NCBI GenBank assembly: GCA_013044385.1
Contig: JABEUN010000050.1
Span: 1 to 39,733, forward strand
DNA from: Acidimicrobiaceae bacterium
GTDB taxonomy: Bacteria; Actinomycetota; Acidimicrobiia; Acidimicrobiales; Acidimicrobiaceae
Reading direction: 5' to 3'
DNA: 39,733 nt
The translations under genes and the position numbers were made by a program. The notes under the pieces were generated by a model that saw only the letters and a list, made by a program, of their open reading frames with translations, was not told the origin of the DNA and did not search any database. Every line of letters starts with the position of its first letter. Position 1 is the stretch's first letter. Shown here in pieces: positions 28,341 through 37,281 of this stretch.

Positions 28341-28388
28341 TGCACAGATGGTTCGCTTGGATCACCCACCCCGGAACCCATCTGTGCA
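28341..28388 (-). promoter_or_regulatory. Hairpin between binding-protein and permease genes
   Basis: TGCACAGATGGTTC (28341-28354) pairs with GAACCCATCTGTGCA (28374-28388), 14 bp with one bulged C and a 19-base loop. It begins 28 bases after the binding-protein stop. There is no T-run after it on the minus strand, so it is more likely an mRNA 3' stabiliser or partial attenuator than a full terminator. Confidence 0.6.
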
Positions 28389-28416
28389 AACAGCCTTACT
28401 CTGTGTTCCCGCCCCC

Positions 28417-29754
28417 CTATGAGAGGTAACTCCCAAAGGTACTTCCACGCTGAGTCGAGGGGAGCGACTGCCACGCCTGCTGTAACTTCTGGGCGGCCTG
28501 CGTTGGAGTCATCTGGCCAGCTAGGAGTGCCGGCAAGACGGTACTGGCCGCCGTCACTATGTTCGGCTGGACGATGTTGTCCAGCATGGGATACTGAACC
28601 AGTCCTTGCGACTGCGAAAATGCCAGCATCGTCTGACTCAACGGATCCGACGTTGAGACACCCTTGACATCCGGGATGAGTCCGGCCTTGGCGACTATCT
28701 GACCCGCCTGACTCGTGGTCAGGAAGTTCAGGAACTCAGCGGCGGCGGCCTTGTGTGTCGAATAGCTCGTCATTGCGAAGCCATCCCCGGGAAACTGGAC
28801 AACGCCCTTCTGCGGAGCGCTTGAATACGGTGGTACGAACACTCCGAGATTGCTTCCGAGTTCCTGTTCCAAGGTGGCGAGGTCCCAGTTCCCTTTGATC
28901 ATCATCGCTGCTTGACCCTTGCCGAACGCAGTTAGCGAATTGATCGCCGTCACCACGTTGGAGTTCGTGTAGCCGTTCTTGTACAGGTTCTGCCAGTTGG
29001 TCAGCTGGCTGACTATTGATGGCGAAGTCCACGGAATACTCCCGTTGTAGAGGCCCTCCCATTGAGCAAGCGAGTAGTTCCCGATCATCATATAGCTGAG
29101 GTCATAGAATGGATAGAACTCCGAACCGAGGCTCTGGGACCCGCTCCCGTAGTACAAACAGGTGATGCCAGCGGCCTTGAACTTCTGGCAATCGCTATTC
29201 AACTCTGACCAGGTCCGCGGCACAGATGTAACTCCAGCCTTCCTAAAGAGCGCCTTGTTATAGAAACCGATATAGAACTGGTCCTCTAGCGGTATCACGT
29301 AGGTCCCATTGGACTGGTTGAAGCCCGGTGCGGTCCACTGCATGCCACCCATATTGGCGATACTGCTCGATGGGACCCAGGACTTCAGGTTCTCCAAATA
29401 GCTCTTGTACTGGAGCGTGAACAGCCCCGTCCACATCACTGCCAGATCCGGCCCGGTGTGTGAAATCGCTGCCGCCTGCAGCAGCGAGAAGTAGTTGCTC
29501 GCCGGCTGCGCAACGTCATTTATGGTGATATTCGGGTGCAGTTTCTCGAATGCAGAAATCAGATTCTTGGTCGCCGTTGCGTTGACCTCCGTACCGTAAT
29601 TCTGCCACAGCGTGAGCGTCACTGGTGCTGTGGAGACCTGCCCTGCCGCCGTCGTGGATGACGTGGAAGCAGCCGTGGACCCACAAGCCGCAGTCGCTGC
29701 CCCGAGCGCCCCTAATCCAACTCCGAGTAATGTCTTCCTGATTCGCCTATTCAT
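28417..29754 (-). CDS. Sugar ABC transporter substrate-binding lipoprotein
   Basis: Extracellular solute-binding protein family 1. The frame opens at 29784, but the ATG at 29754 ('MNRRIRKTLLGVGLG') has AAGGGGG before it and begins a proper lipoprotein signal: basic N-terminus, hydrophobic core, and a lipobox ending in Cys24 (AATAACGS). That gives 445 residues. The mature part shows 'VTLTLWQNYGTEVNATATKNLISAFEKLHPNITIND' and 'MMIKGNWDLATLEQELGSNLGVFVPPY', typical of CUT1 sugar-binding proteins. A Ser/Thr-rich linker follows the lipid anchor. The ligand is unknown; the neighbouring enzymes suggest a sugar or sugar acid. Confidence 0.94.
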   Translation of the reverse strand: MNRRIRKTLLGVGLGALGAATAACGSTAASTSSTTAAGQVSTAPVTLTLWQNYGTEVNATATKNLISAFEKLHPNITINDVAQPASNYFSLLQAAAISHTGPDLAVMWTGLFTLQYKSYLENLKSWVPSSSIANMGGMQWTAPGFNQSNGTYVIPLEDQFYIGFYNKALFRKAGVTSVPRTWSELNSDCQKFKAAGITCLYYGSGSQSLGSEFYPFYDLSYMMIGNYSLAQWEGLYNGSIPWTSPSIVSQLTNWQNLYKNGYTNSNVVTAINSLTAFGKGQAAMMIKGNWDLATLEQELGSNLGVFVPPYSSAPQKGVVQFPGDGFAMTSYSTHKAAAAEFLNFLTTSQAGQIVAKAGLIPDVKGVSTSDPLSQTMLAFSQSQGLVQYPMLDNIVQPNIVTAASTVLPALLAGQMTPTQAAQKLQQAWQSLPSTQRGSTFGSYLS

Positions 29755-29879
29755 GCAGACCCCCTTGGTTCTCAATGACTTCAAAACTGCTGTTCAACAA
29801 CTTCTAACAGAAACCCGAAACCCAACCCCAACACTCATACCCTCGCTCGCTCACCTCCTAATCATTTGCAAGAGGCCCC

Positions 29880-31604
29880 TCAGGACCTTCCCACGATCGG
29901 TTCCTTGAACTGTCCACCTTCGCCTTGGATACCGACCAGGAAATCGAAGTCGCAACCGAGCGGCGCCTGCGTCACGTGTTTTCTATAAAGATGGGGCCAT
30001 CCCCGCAGGTCCCCGAAGATTGGTGGTGACCAGTGCTCCCTGCGCCTCAGCACTTCCTCATCGTCGACGAGCATCTCAACGACGCCTCCGGATACATCGA
30101 GTCGAACCATATCTCCAGTTCGAAGCAGAGCCAGTGCTCCACCGATTGCCGCCTCCGGCGCAACATGGAGAACAACAGTTCCAAAACTTGTCCCGCTCAT
30201 CCTTGAGTCGGAGATGCGGACCATATCGGTCACGCCTACACGTGTGAGGTGTATCGGAATCGGGATCATCCCCCACTCCGGCATGCCCGGACCTCCGATG
30301 GGACCGCAGCCCCTAAGCACAAGCACGGAGTCTGGTGTGATGCCGAGGCCGGGGTCATCGATACTTGCGAGCATCGCCTCGTAGTCGTCAAATACGAATG
30401 CAGGTCCAACGTGGGTCAGCAGGTGGGCAGAAGCAGTCGAAGTGCGGATCACGGCACCCCCTGGAGCCAGGTTTCCCCACAGCACTGCAAACCCGCCTCC
30501 AACTCGGAGTGCGCTTCTTTCATCGCGAACGACTCCAGCAGCAGCCGGGGCTCGATTCACGATCTCTCCGAGAGTCTCTCCTGAGACCGTCGGTACTCTT
30601 AGGTCCAGATGGGAACTCAACACTCGCAGGATCGATGGAACTCCACCATCTCGGTTCAGGTCCTGGATTAGCCCCGCTCCGGAAGGTTCCACATCAACGA
30701 TCACCGGGACCTGGCGTGCCAGCTCCGCGAACCTCTCCAAGGAGAGCGGGGACTCTGTGCGACCTGCGATCGCAATCAGGTGTATCACGGCATTGGTCGA
30801 TCCCCCGACTGCCGAAAGCACCTTAGCGGCGTTGGAGAATGATGCCTCGGTTAGGAAATGGGAAGGTCTCTTTCCCTCGAGTACCAGCTGAACAGCCCGC
30901 CTTCCCGCCTCACGCGCCATGCCAAGCTGACGCTCATCTCCTGCTGGCAACGTCGAGGAGCCAGGGAGGGACATCCCCAGTGTCTCCGTGAGAATTGCCA
31001 TCGTCGAAGCGGTTCCCATCGTGTTGCATGCTCCGAGGCCACACGAAAGGGACAACTCGAACTCGAGCCATTCCGAGTCGGACATCGAGTTCGCCCGTCG
31101 GCGGTCCCACATACGCCAAAGATCCGTGCCGGTGCCCACTCTCCGTCCTTCGAAGTTGGCGGGCTCTCTCGGCCCTCCGGTCACAACGATCGCTGGCAGA
31201 TCTGCGCTGGCAACACCCATGAGAACAGCGGGCACCGTCTTGTCGCAGTTCGCCAAGAGAACCACTCCATCGAGCGGGTTAGACCTGATCGTCTCCTCGA
31301 TCTCCATGGCTAGCAAATTTCGATAGATCATTGCAGTCGGCTTCATGAGATCCTCTCCTAGCGACATAGTCGGGAACTCGACCGCGAGACCCCCCGCCTC
31401 AACAACACCCTCTTTCACCGCCATCGCCAGGCTTCGCAACGGTATATTGCAAGGATTGAGGTCGCTCGCACTATTTGCAATTCCGATTATCGGTCTCGTC
31501 TCATTCATTTCGATTTGAAGTCCGACGCTCCTGAGAGCCACCCGCGACGACAGAGCCACCTCTCCATCGCCAATTAGCCATCGTGAACTTCGCAACCTAC
31601 GCAC
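29880..31604 (-). CDS. IlvD/Edd-family dehydratase (aldonate dehydratase-like)
   Basis: Iron-sulfur dehydratase, 574 residues from the GTG at 31604, two bases after the upstream gene's stop; the longer open frame back to 31709 lies inside that gene. 'VRRLRSSRWLIGD' is the expected N-terminus for the sugar-acid dehydratase branch. Cluster cysteines are visible in 'SDLNPCN', 'VLLANCDKTVPA' and 'GLGACNTMGTAST'; 'GGSTNAVIHL' and the C-terminal 'RGCGPIGGPGMPEWG...DSRMSGTSFGTVV' are conserved. This branch converts aldonates such as L-arabonate or D-xylonate to 2-keto-3-deoxy acids. The precise substrate is not readable. Confidence 0.93.
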   Translation of the reverse strand: MRRLRSSRWLIGDGEVALSSRVALRSVGLQIEMNETRPIIGIANSASDLNPCNIPLRSLAMAVKEGVVEAGGLAVEFPTMSLGEDLMKPTAMIYRNLLAMEIEETIRSNPLDGVVLLANCDKTVPAVLMGVASADLPAIVVTGGPREPANFEGRRVGTGTDLWRMWDRRRANSMSDSEWLEFELSLSCGLGACNTMGTASTMAILTETLGMSLPGSSTLPAGDERQLGMAREAGRRAVQLVLEGKRPSHFLTEASFSNAAKVLSAVGGSTNAVIHLIAIAGRTESPLSLERFAELARQVPVIVDVEPSGAGLIQDLNRDGGVPSILRVLSSHLDLRVPTVSGETLGEIVNRAPAAAGVVRDERSALRVGGGFAVLWGNLAPGGAVIRTSTASAHLLTHVGPAFVFDDYEAMLASIDDPGLGITPDSVLVLRGCGPIGGPGMPEWGMIPIPIHLTRVGVTDMVRISDSRMSGTSFGTVVLHVAPEAAIGGALALLRTGDMVRLDVSGGVVEMLVDDEEVLRRREHWSPPIFGDLRGWPHLYRKHVTQAPLGCDFDFLVGIQGEGGQFKEPIVGRS

Positions 31605-31606
31605 GG

Positions 31607-32554
31607 CTATCCCCTTTCGCTTCGCCAATGCCCTGCGGATTCCGGAATCCCAAGGCCAGGTGCTGCGGACTTGGACTGGATGAGATCGGGGGAGAGCCGT
31701 TCCAGCCATTCGAGTGCCACCGCCGCCCGGTGCACCTTCTCCTTTGCGATGGCTATGGCCTCGGTGACTTTGTGCAACCCGGCCGGGTAAAGCGGAGTCG
31801 AGTTTCGCAAACCGAACTTGACATAAAGCGGGCTTCCGACCCTTATCAGGGCTCCGGATTCATGACCTCTTACAACACCAGCCATTGGATCAGGGGATTC
31901 GACATAAAGGTCGATCGGCAGGCCGGAGATCGAACGGAACTCGAAGATCTGCCCGAGAGTCACGTCGGACGGAACGTTAACGGTGGATGCGCCCAGCCGC
32001 TCAAGTACTTTGAAGGTAGCCGGGTTCGATGGCGCTATCACTACTGATGTCTTCCAGATCAAGGATTCAGGGAGATCGCCGGCAAGCTGTAATTGCCTAA
32101 GCACATCCAGAAGGCCGATGTCGGCCACCAGGAAACTCCGGATTCCCTCCTCTGTGGCTCGGACTACATCCTCAACTGCATAACTGAGTTGTCGTATGGA
32201 TCTGGCATGGCCCGCTAAGGAGCCTCCATCGGCGGCCCTCGAATGATTGCCGATATCGAACTCCTCCCTCGGACCTATGAAGAGCGACACTTCCAAACCG
32301 GCTTGGGCACCCAGTTCAGCCATTTCCCGTAGCTCCGCCCTTGAGAGGAGCATCGCCCCGCTGCCCTGGGAGACCCGATTCACGGTGATGCCCTCTGCCT
32401 GGGCAGCGTCGATCACCGCTTCAAGGACTGCAGGTCCCTCCACGCTCGGAATTTCGATCCGAAAGTGAGCATCATCGGCAAAACGAACCTTGCTCTCCAG
32501 CGGCGCTGGTTCCGCCGAGAACCCATTCTGTGCGAGATAATCATCGAGAAACAT
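31607..32554 (-). CDS. U32-like barrel protein of unknown function
   Basis: 315 residues. Translation probably begins at the second ATG (32554), which has GGAGG six bases upstream; the first ATG (32572) lacks one. The pattern of alternating strands and helices ('GLEVSLFIGPREEFDIG', 'IRSFLVADIGLLDVLRQL', 'KVLERLGASTVNVPSDVTLGQIFEFR', 'LPIDLYVESPDPMAGVVRG', 'PLYVKFGLRNSTPLYPAGLHK') is that of a TIM-like barrel and resembles proteins annotated as U32 peptidases in actinobacteria. The U32 signature with its cysteines is absent, so proteolysis is doubtful. Its place between the M24-like gene and the dehydratase suggests a step in sugar or sugar-acid metabolism. Confidence 0.65.
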   Translation of the reverse strand: MFLDDYLAQNGFSAEPAPLESKVRFADDAHFRIEIPSVEGPAVLEAVIDAAQAEGITVNRVSQGSGAMLLSRAELREMAELGAQAGLEVSLFIGPREEFDIGNHSRAADGGSLAGHARSIRQLSYAVEDVVRATEEGIRSFLVADIGLLDVLRQLQLAGDLPESLIWKTSVVIAPSNPATFKVLERLGASTVNVPSDVTLGQIFEFRSISGLPIDLYVESPDPMAGVVRGHESGALIRVGSPLYVKFGLRNSTPLYPAGLHKVTEAIAIAKEKVHRAAVALEWLERLSPDLIQSKSAAPGLGIPESAGHWRSERG

Positions 32555-32575
32555 AAAAGTCCTCCAGTCCATCTA

Positions 32576-33727
32576 TCAAATTTCCAAGACCCCTGCCACT
32601 GAGAAGGCCTCTCCCGCTTCGATCAATGGCCAACTGTCCGATCTGGTGACACATTCAATCACCGTCGAACCAACCAAGTAGGTATCCTCAACCTTGAAGC
32701 CGCCCGAAAACGAGGGATTAAATGCCACGGCGTCCCCCGACTTCACCACTTGGCCGTACCACCTGCTCGTCTGGTCATCCGGCGAGAGTTCGAACTCTCG
32801 CTGCTGGTAACCGATCGGGCCGCCCTGGAAGTGCTCTCTCCAATCTCCTGCATGGCCGACTGCCCGATATGCCTCGTCGAGGGCTCCGTACACCGTCCCA
32901 TAGCTGCTCCCCGGCGTCGCCCGCGATACAACCATCGACTGGATCACCGCTAGTTCGAAGAATCTCCTCCTCTCCGAAACGGCCAATTTACGGGAGCTCA
33001 CAAAACGAGTCGTCGCCACGTGCAGACCCTTACGCATCCCTACGACAACCAGCATCAGATACTCACCGATCGACTCACCAACGGCCACCGGGTGGCGAAA
33101 CGAGCGAACGCGCTCATCGCCGCCGACAAGAATCACAGTCGGCTCAATACCACGCTTCTCGAGTTTGAAGCAGAGTCGTGCCGCGATCTCCCGATCCACC
33201 TCACCGGGCGACCAGGACCTCGCGGAAGTCTCAACCGCCTCTGTCACATCACCGCCGAGGCACCGAATCTCCGACTGTGCGAATCCGGTCAACGAGAGTC
33301 GCTCGGCTATCAGGTCATCGGAGACATCAACGCCACCCAAACCTGGCCGATCGATTCCGAACCTATTGCCGCACAACTGCATGCACACCTCGGCATAAGC
33401 GGTCGAGGGAGACCAGGGGACAGTCACAAGAGACGAGAAGTGCGCAACCCCGGCCCGACTCTCGCTACTAAGGCGCTCCGCCTCGACCACATTCGTCACA
33501 AGTACTGCGGAATCCCTCGAGACGATCAACCAGACTGGATCCGAATCAGCGGTCCGGTCTATTCGAGGTGAGAGGCCCCCAGTCGCCCATGCAATACTGG
33601 TCGATCTTGAAAGTATCAACGCGTCTAGTGAGCGCGCATCAGCTATCGACCTGACCCGGTCGAGTACTTCGTCCACGTGAAGTTTCCACTCGCCGAAAGT
33701 ATTCTGTATTACCGAACGCTGTTCCAT
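32576..33727 (-). CDS. M24/creatinase-like pita-bread fold protein
   Basis: 383 residues from the ATG at 33727; the frame is open to a TTG at 33778, and the start is uncertain because no good ribosome binding site is visible. It has an N-terminal creatinase-type domain ('SLDALILSRSTSIAWATGG') and a C-terminal pita-bread domain ('SPGEVDREIAARLCFKLEKRGIEPTVILVGGDERVRSFRHP', 'EHFQGGPIGYQQREFEL', 'VKSGDAVAFNPSFSGGFKVEDTYLV'). The classic metal ligands of M24 aminopeptidases (two Asp, one His, two Glu) are largely not in place, as in creatinase-type non-peptidase members, so it is probably not a metallopeptidase. First gene of the leftward run, divergent from the IclR gene. Confidence 0.75.
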   Translation of the reverse strand: MEQRSVIQNTFGEWKLHVDEVLDRVRSIADARSLDALILSRSTSIAWATGGLSPRIDRTADSDPVWLIVSRDSAVLVTNVVEAERLSSESRAGVAHFSSLVTVPWSPSTAYAEVCMQLCGNRFGIDRPGLGGVDVSDDLIAERLSLTGFAQSEIRCLGGDVTEAVETSARSWSPGEVDREIAARLCFKLEKRGIEPTVILVGGDERVRSFRHPVAVGESIGEYLMLVVVGMRKGLHVATTRFVSSRKLAVSERRRFFELAVIQSMVVSRATPGSSYGTVYGALDEAYRAVGHAGDWREHFQGGPIGYQQREFELSPDDQTSRWYGQVVKSGDAVAFNPSFSGGFKVEDTYLVGSTVIECVTRSDSWPLIEAGEAFSVAGVLEI

Positions 33728-33782
33728 TTCTAGAACATTCTTGCAGATATCACGGGCCACGGATGAACTTTTCACCAACTAT

Positions 33783-33805
33783 TTTGCTAGGTTGGGTGAA
33801 GCAAA
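33783..33805. promoter_or_regulatory. Inverted repeat in the IclR divergent control region
   Basis: TTTGCT (33783-33788) and AGCAAA (33800-33805) are perfect inverted copies with an 11-base spacer. They lie in the only gap between the leftward catabolic run and the rightward iclR-type gene, so they may be the IclR binding site. No clear -35/-10 pair was chosen. Confidence 0.35.
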
Positions 33806-33850
33806 GGGTTATGTTCGGCATTACAAAACCGGAATGAGGACTGAATTGTG

Positions 33851-34705
33851 ATGACAGAGGACGCTGAGGTCGAAGCAGCGGATCGTTATCGGGTCAAAAG
33901 TGTCCAGCGTGCTCTGCGTCTCGTGGAGTTGATCGCTGATGCCGCGCCGAACGGATTGACAGTGACAGAGCTGGCGCGCCAGTTGAAGACCTCCAAGAGC
34001 ACAGCCTTCGCTTTGGCCCAGACCATGTTGGCCAACGGCTATCTCAGAGATGTCCAACCGGGTCCGAGGTATCAACTGGGCCTCGCCTTCCTCCGGCTCG
34101 GGGACCTCGTGTCCCGTCAGATCCCGCTCGGCGACACATACCGGCCCGTGCTTGTCCAGTTGACCGAGGCTACGGGTTTGACGTCGAGAGCTGCGATCTC
34201 CGAGGATGGCTACCCGGTATTCATCGAGCGCGTGGACGGCCCGGGGACGGTTCGCTTCCACACACTGCTCGGCCACCGTGAAGCACCACACGCCAGCGCC
34301 GCCGGCAAGGCGATCCTGTCGACCCTTCCGACGACTGATGTCGAACGAATCTGCGGGGCCCACGGACTGCCGAGACATACCCGCAACACGATCACCGAGG
34401 TACCGATTCTCCTGGACGACCTCGAAAGGACCCGCAGGAGGGGGTTCTCGATCGATGACGAGGAGGATGCGGAGGGCATATTCTGCATTGCCGCACCCTT
34501 CTTCGATCACTCCCAGCGATGCGTCGGGGCTATAAGTGTGACCGGCATCAAGATCGACGTCCCATCATGGAAAATGCAGGAGTTCGGACACCTGGTGGCC
34601 GACCACGCCAGGATCCTCACATCCCGTTTCAACGGTCAGGCACCGACACTGCATCTCACCTCCAATCCACGGATACAGAACCTTGTCGATGAGGTTTCAA
34701 ATTGA
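33851..34705 (+). CDS. IclR-family transcriptional regulator
   Basis: 284 residues from ATG 33851 (a GTG directly before it is also possible; GAGGA lies upstream). The N-terminal winged helix (about 13-80) is 'VKSVQRALRLVELIADAAPNGLTVTELARQLKTSKSTAFALAQTMLANGYL', followed by the IclR effector domain with 'FHTLLGHREAPHASAAGKAILSTL' and 'RRGFSIDDEEDAEGIFCIAAPFFD'. It likely controls both the leftward eight-gene run and its own rightward genes, with a pathway intermediate as ligand. Its stop overlaps the start of the dehydrogenase gene. Confidence 0.95.
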   Translation: MTEDAEVEAADRYRVKSVQRALRLVELIADAAPNGLTVTELARQLKTSKSTAFALAQTMLANGYLRDVQPGPRYQLGLAFLRLGDLVSRQIPLGDTYRPVLVQLTEATGLTSRAAISEDGYPVFIERVDGPGTVRFHTLLGHREAPHASAAGKAILSTLPTTDVERICGAHGLPRHTRNTITEVPILLDDLERTRRRGFSIDDEEDAEGIFCIAAPFFDHSQRCVGAISVTGIKIDVPSWKMQEFGHLVADHARILTSRFNGQAPTLHLTSNPRIQNLVDEVSN

Positions 34706-35718
34706 TCTCAACTATGGCCCTCGTCGTTGAAGCACAGGACCAGATCGCCTGGCGAAGTAGAGAGCTCGATGACTCCCTTGTCGATGAGGTTCTCATCGCC
34801 CCGACCGTGGTCGGGCTGTGTGGCACCGATCTCGAGATAATCTCCGGTCTGATCGACCCCGGCTACATCCGATATCCAGTCGTCCTCGGACACGAGTGGG
34901 CGGGTGTGGTCAAATCTGATGGACCGCTACTTGGGAAGCTCGTGGTGGTCGAGGGCATAATTCCATGCTGGCACTGCGCAATGTGCCGGGCCGGCAGGAC
35001 GAATCTATGTGAGGTCTATCAGGAGATCGGATTTACCCGGGATGGGGCGGCTGCTCAGCTTATATCTGTTCCGTCGCAACTGGTTCACGTCCTAGCCCCA
35101 GGCGTCACCGCACTTCGGGGTTGTCTTGTCGAGCCATCGGCGGTGGTTTACCAGGCACTCCTCAAATCCTCTCCTGCTCCGAATCTCAAAGTTCTGATCG
35201 TGGGTGATGGAACCATCGCACTACTGGCCGCACATCTGTTGAGTCTCTTCAGCCCGAACTCGATTGATATGGTCGGGCGGCGGGCTGCGCAAGCCAATCT
35301 CGCCGAGTCCGCCGGTGTCACAAATTTCCACACCTCTCCAGACGAGGTAAGCGCCGTGTACGACCTGGTCATCGAGGCAGCAGGCAGCCCAGAGTCAGTT
35401 GAGACAGCGGTCCGGAAGGCAAAGCGAGGGGCGACTGTGACCCTGCTCGGGCTAACCGGCAATAGTAGTCGGGCCTCACTCGTGGTCGATGATATCGTGA
35501 ACAATGACCTCGAGATCCTCGGTAGCTTCAGCTACACCTCCAAGTCCTTTAGCAAAATCGTGGAGCTCATCAACTCGTCGCAGATCGCACCCGAATTTCT
35601 CATCACACACAGATTTCCGATCACGGATTGGGCGGGGGCGTTGGCCACCCTGAGCCAGAGTGCCGGCGCAAGAGGGAAAGTCATTCTGGAATTGAATCAA
35701 ATTCCAGGAGCGCTGTAG
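34702..35718 (+). CDS. Zinc-dependent medium-chain dehydrogenase
   Basis: 338 residues, MDR/alcohol dehydrogenase superfamily. Catalytic zinc ligands are seen in 'GLCGTDLE' (Cys), 'GHEWAG' (His and Glu) and an acidic residue in 'CLVEPSAV'. The structural zinc cysteines are 'CWHCAMCRAGRTNLC'. The nucleotide-binding fold is weak: 'VLIVGDGTIALLAAHL' has G-x-G-x-x-A rather than the usual GxGxxG. The TTG start overlaps the IclR stop (TTGA), with GAGG upstream; ATG at 34714 is an alternative. It resembles sorbitol/threonine-type polyol dehydrogenases and could perform the first oxidation of the imported sugar. Confidence 0.9.
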   Translation: MISTMALVVEAQDQIAWRSRELDDSLVDEVLIAPTVVGLCGTDLEIISGLIDPGYIRYPVVLGHEWAGVVKSDGPLLGKLVVVEGIIPCWHCAMCRAGRTNLCEVYQEIGFTRDGAAAQLISVPSQLVHVLAPGVTALRGCLVEPSAVVYQALLKSSPAPNLKVLIVGDGTIALLAAHLLSLFSPNSIDMVGRRAAQANLAESAGVTNFHTSPDEVSAVYDLVIEAAGSPESVETAVRKAKRGATVTLLGLTGNSSRASLVVDDIVNNDLEILGSFSYTSKSFSKIVELINSSQIAPEFLITHRFPITDWAGALATLSQSAGARGKVILELNQIPGAL

Positions 35719-35780
35719 TGGCACTGAGAACGGAACAGGAACCCAACTGCATCGGGCGCAACCCGAGAAAGGTCTAAGAG

Positions 35781-36956
35781 ATGGCGGAAGTGGTGCTAGA
35801 GGACGTGACCAAGGCCTATCCGAACGGCTTGGTTGCCCTTGATAGCTTGGACCTGACCGTGAACGATGGAGAGTTCGTTGTCCTGGTCGGGCCTTCAGGT
35901 TGCGGCAAGACCACGGCTCTGCGGATGGTCGCCGGCTTGGAGAGCATCTCCAAAGGAACCATCCGTATCGGTGACAAGGTGGTCAACAACAAGGGACCGA
36001 AGGACCGCGATATTGCTATGGTATTCCAAAACTATGGCCTGTATCCGCACATGACGGTAGCCGAAAACATCGGATTTGCCCTGAAGATGATGAAGTTACC
36101 CAAGGCCGAGATACTGAGCAAGGTAACCGCAGCCTCCCGTGTACTTGGCTTACAGGACTATCTGGATCGCAAACCGGGCCAACTCTCCGGCGGACAGCGG
36201 CAACGCGTAGCAATGGGTAGAGCGATAGTGCGTGAACCAGCCGTGTTCCTCATGGACGAGCCGCTATCGAACCTAGATGCAAAGCTCAGGGTTCAGATGC
36301 GTGCCGAGGTAATCAGAATCCACCGGCGCCTCGATGTCGCCACGATCTACGTCACGCACGATCAGATCGAAGCCATGACAATGGGCGACAGGGTGGCGGT
36401 CATCCGGGGGGGTCATCTCCAGCAATTCGACAAGCCGCAAAGTCTCTATGACGCCCCAGCCAATATTTTCGTCGCAAGCTTCATAGGGTCACCATCCATC
36501 AACCTCTTCCGCTCGACGCTCGCACCTGACGGCTCTAGCATTCGGCTGGGCAGTCAGATCCTGGAGCTCAACGACACGACATATCGGCGACTCCCCCGTC
36601 TAGCTGATTACCGCGGGCGAGAACTCGCCCTCGGCATCAGGCCCGAGCACACGGAATTCACGGAAAGCGCTGACGGATCGACTCTCGCGGCGGACGTAGA
36701 GCTCGTCGAGGCCCTGGGCTCCGAACTTTTCGTGCATTTCCAAACCGATGCCCGTCCCGTCCCAATCGAGACCGGGAGTTCGGGCTTTGAACTCGACTCA
36801 GCCGACATCACCCAACCAGGGGCAGACACGGCGTCAGGCACCACCCGCGTATCGCCGAGAACGCAGATCAAAGTCGGCGAGAGAATCCAGCTTCGGGTCG
36901 ACCAGGAGAAACTCCACTTCTTCGATCTCGGAACAGGAGAATCGCTAGCGACCTGA
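35781..36956 (+). CDS. ugpC: Sugar ABC transporter ATPase (MsmK/UgpC type)
   Basis: 391 residues. Walker A 'GPSGCGKTT' (37-45), Q-loop '[12 protein letters not shown]', signature '[14 protein letters not shown]' (135-148), Walker B 'FLMDE' (156-160), H-loop 'VTHDQ'. The C-terminal half is the MalK-type regulatory/TOBE region ('[12 protein letters not shown]', '[15 protein letters not shown]'), with an unusual insertion rich in Thr/Ser/Asp (about 335-355, '[18 protein letters not shown]'). It is the likely energising subunit for the two permeases and binding protein encoded on the opposite strand. The gene symbol reflects the family, not a proven glycerol-phosphate substrate. Confidence 0.93.
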   Translation: MAEVVLEDVTKAYPNGLVALDSLDLTVNDGEFVVLVGPSGCGKTTALRMVAGLESISKGTIRIGDKVVNNKGPKDRDIAMVFQNYGLYPHMTVAENIGFALKMMKLPKAEILSKVTAASRVLGLQDYLDRKPGQLSGGQRQRVAMGRAIVREPAVFLMDEPLSNLDAKLRVQMRAEVIRIHRRLDVATIYVTHDQIEAMTMGDRVAVIRGGHLQQFDKPQSLYDAPANIFVASFIGSPSINLFRSTLAPDGSSIRLGSQILELNDTTYRRLPRLADYRGRELALGIRPEHTEFTESADGSTLAADVELVEALGSELFVHFQTDARPVPIETGSSGFELDSADITQPGADTASGTTRVSPRTQIKVGERIQLRVDQEKLHFFDLGTGESLAT

Positions 36957-37281
36957 TATGCCAACAGCGAATGCACCGATGGGACTGAAATGTCCAAAGA
37001 TGAGTCGCCACGACGACCCCCCAAGATGCCGTCTCCGAAACGACTCGTAGATGCGACCCGGACAAGGAACCGTGTAATTTCCAACCCAGTCGCAGGACCT
37101 CGATGTGGGCACAACACACAATGCCCACTGGATCGCGCCATCACAGACAATAACGAGACCTTTGGAAGATAGCGAGTTACGGATCTCGGGAAGCGATAGA
37201 AGATCCGCACCAGAAACTTTCACAGGATTACAGCCCAATTCCGGGAGCCATGCTCCCCGGATTGGCTAGTCAAACCAATGA
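36957..37281. other. Convergent intergenic region
   Basis: No gene seen between the ugpC-type and livF genes, which converge here. Its only notable structure is the hairpin at 37235-37265, listed separately. Confidence 0.5.
37235..37265. terminator. Hairpin between convergent ugpC and livF
   Basis: CCAATTCCGGGAGC (37235-37248) and GCTCCCCGGATTGG (37252-37265) form a long stem with a 3-base loop, one T-G pair and one C-C mismatch. Near-symmetry and position make it a candidate bidirectional terminator, though it lacks a T-run. Confidence 0.45.
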
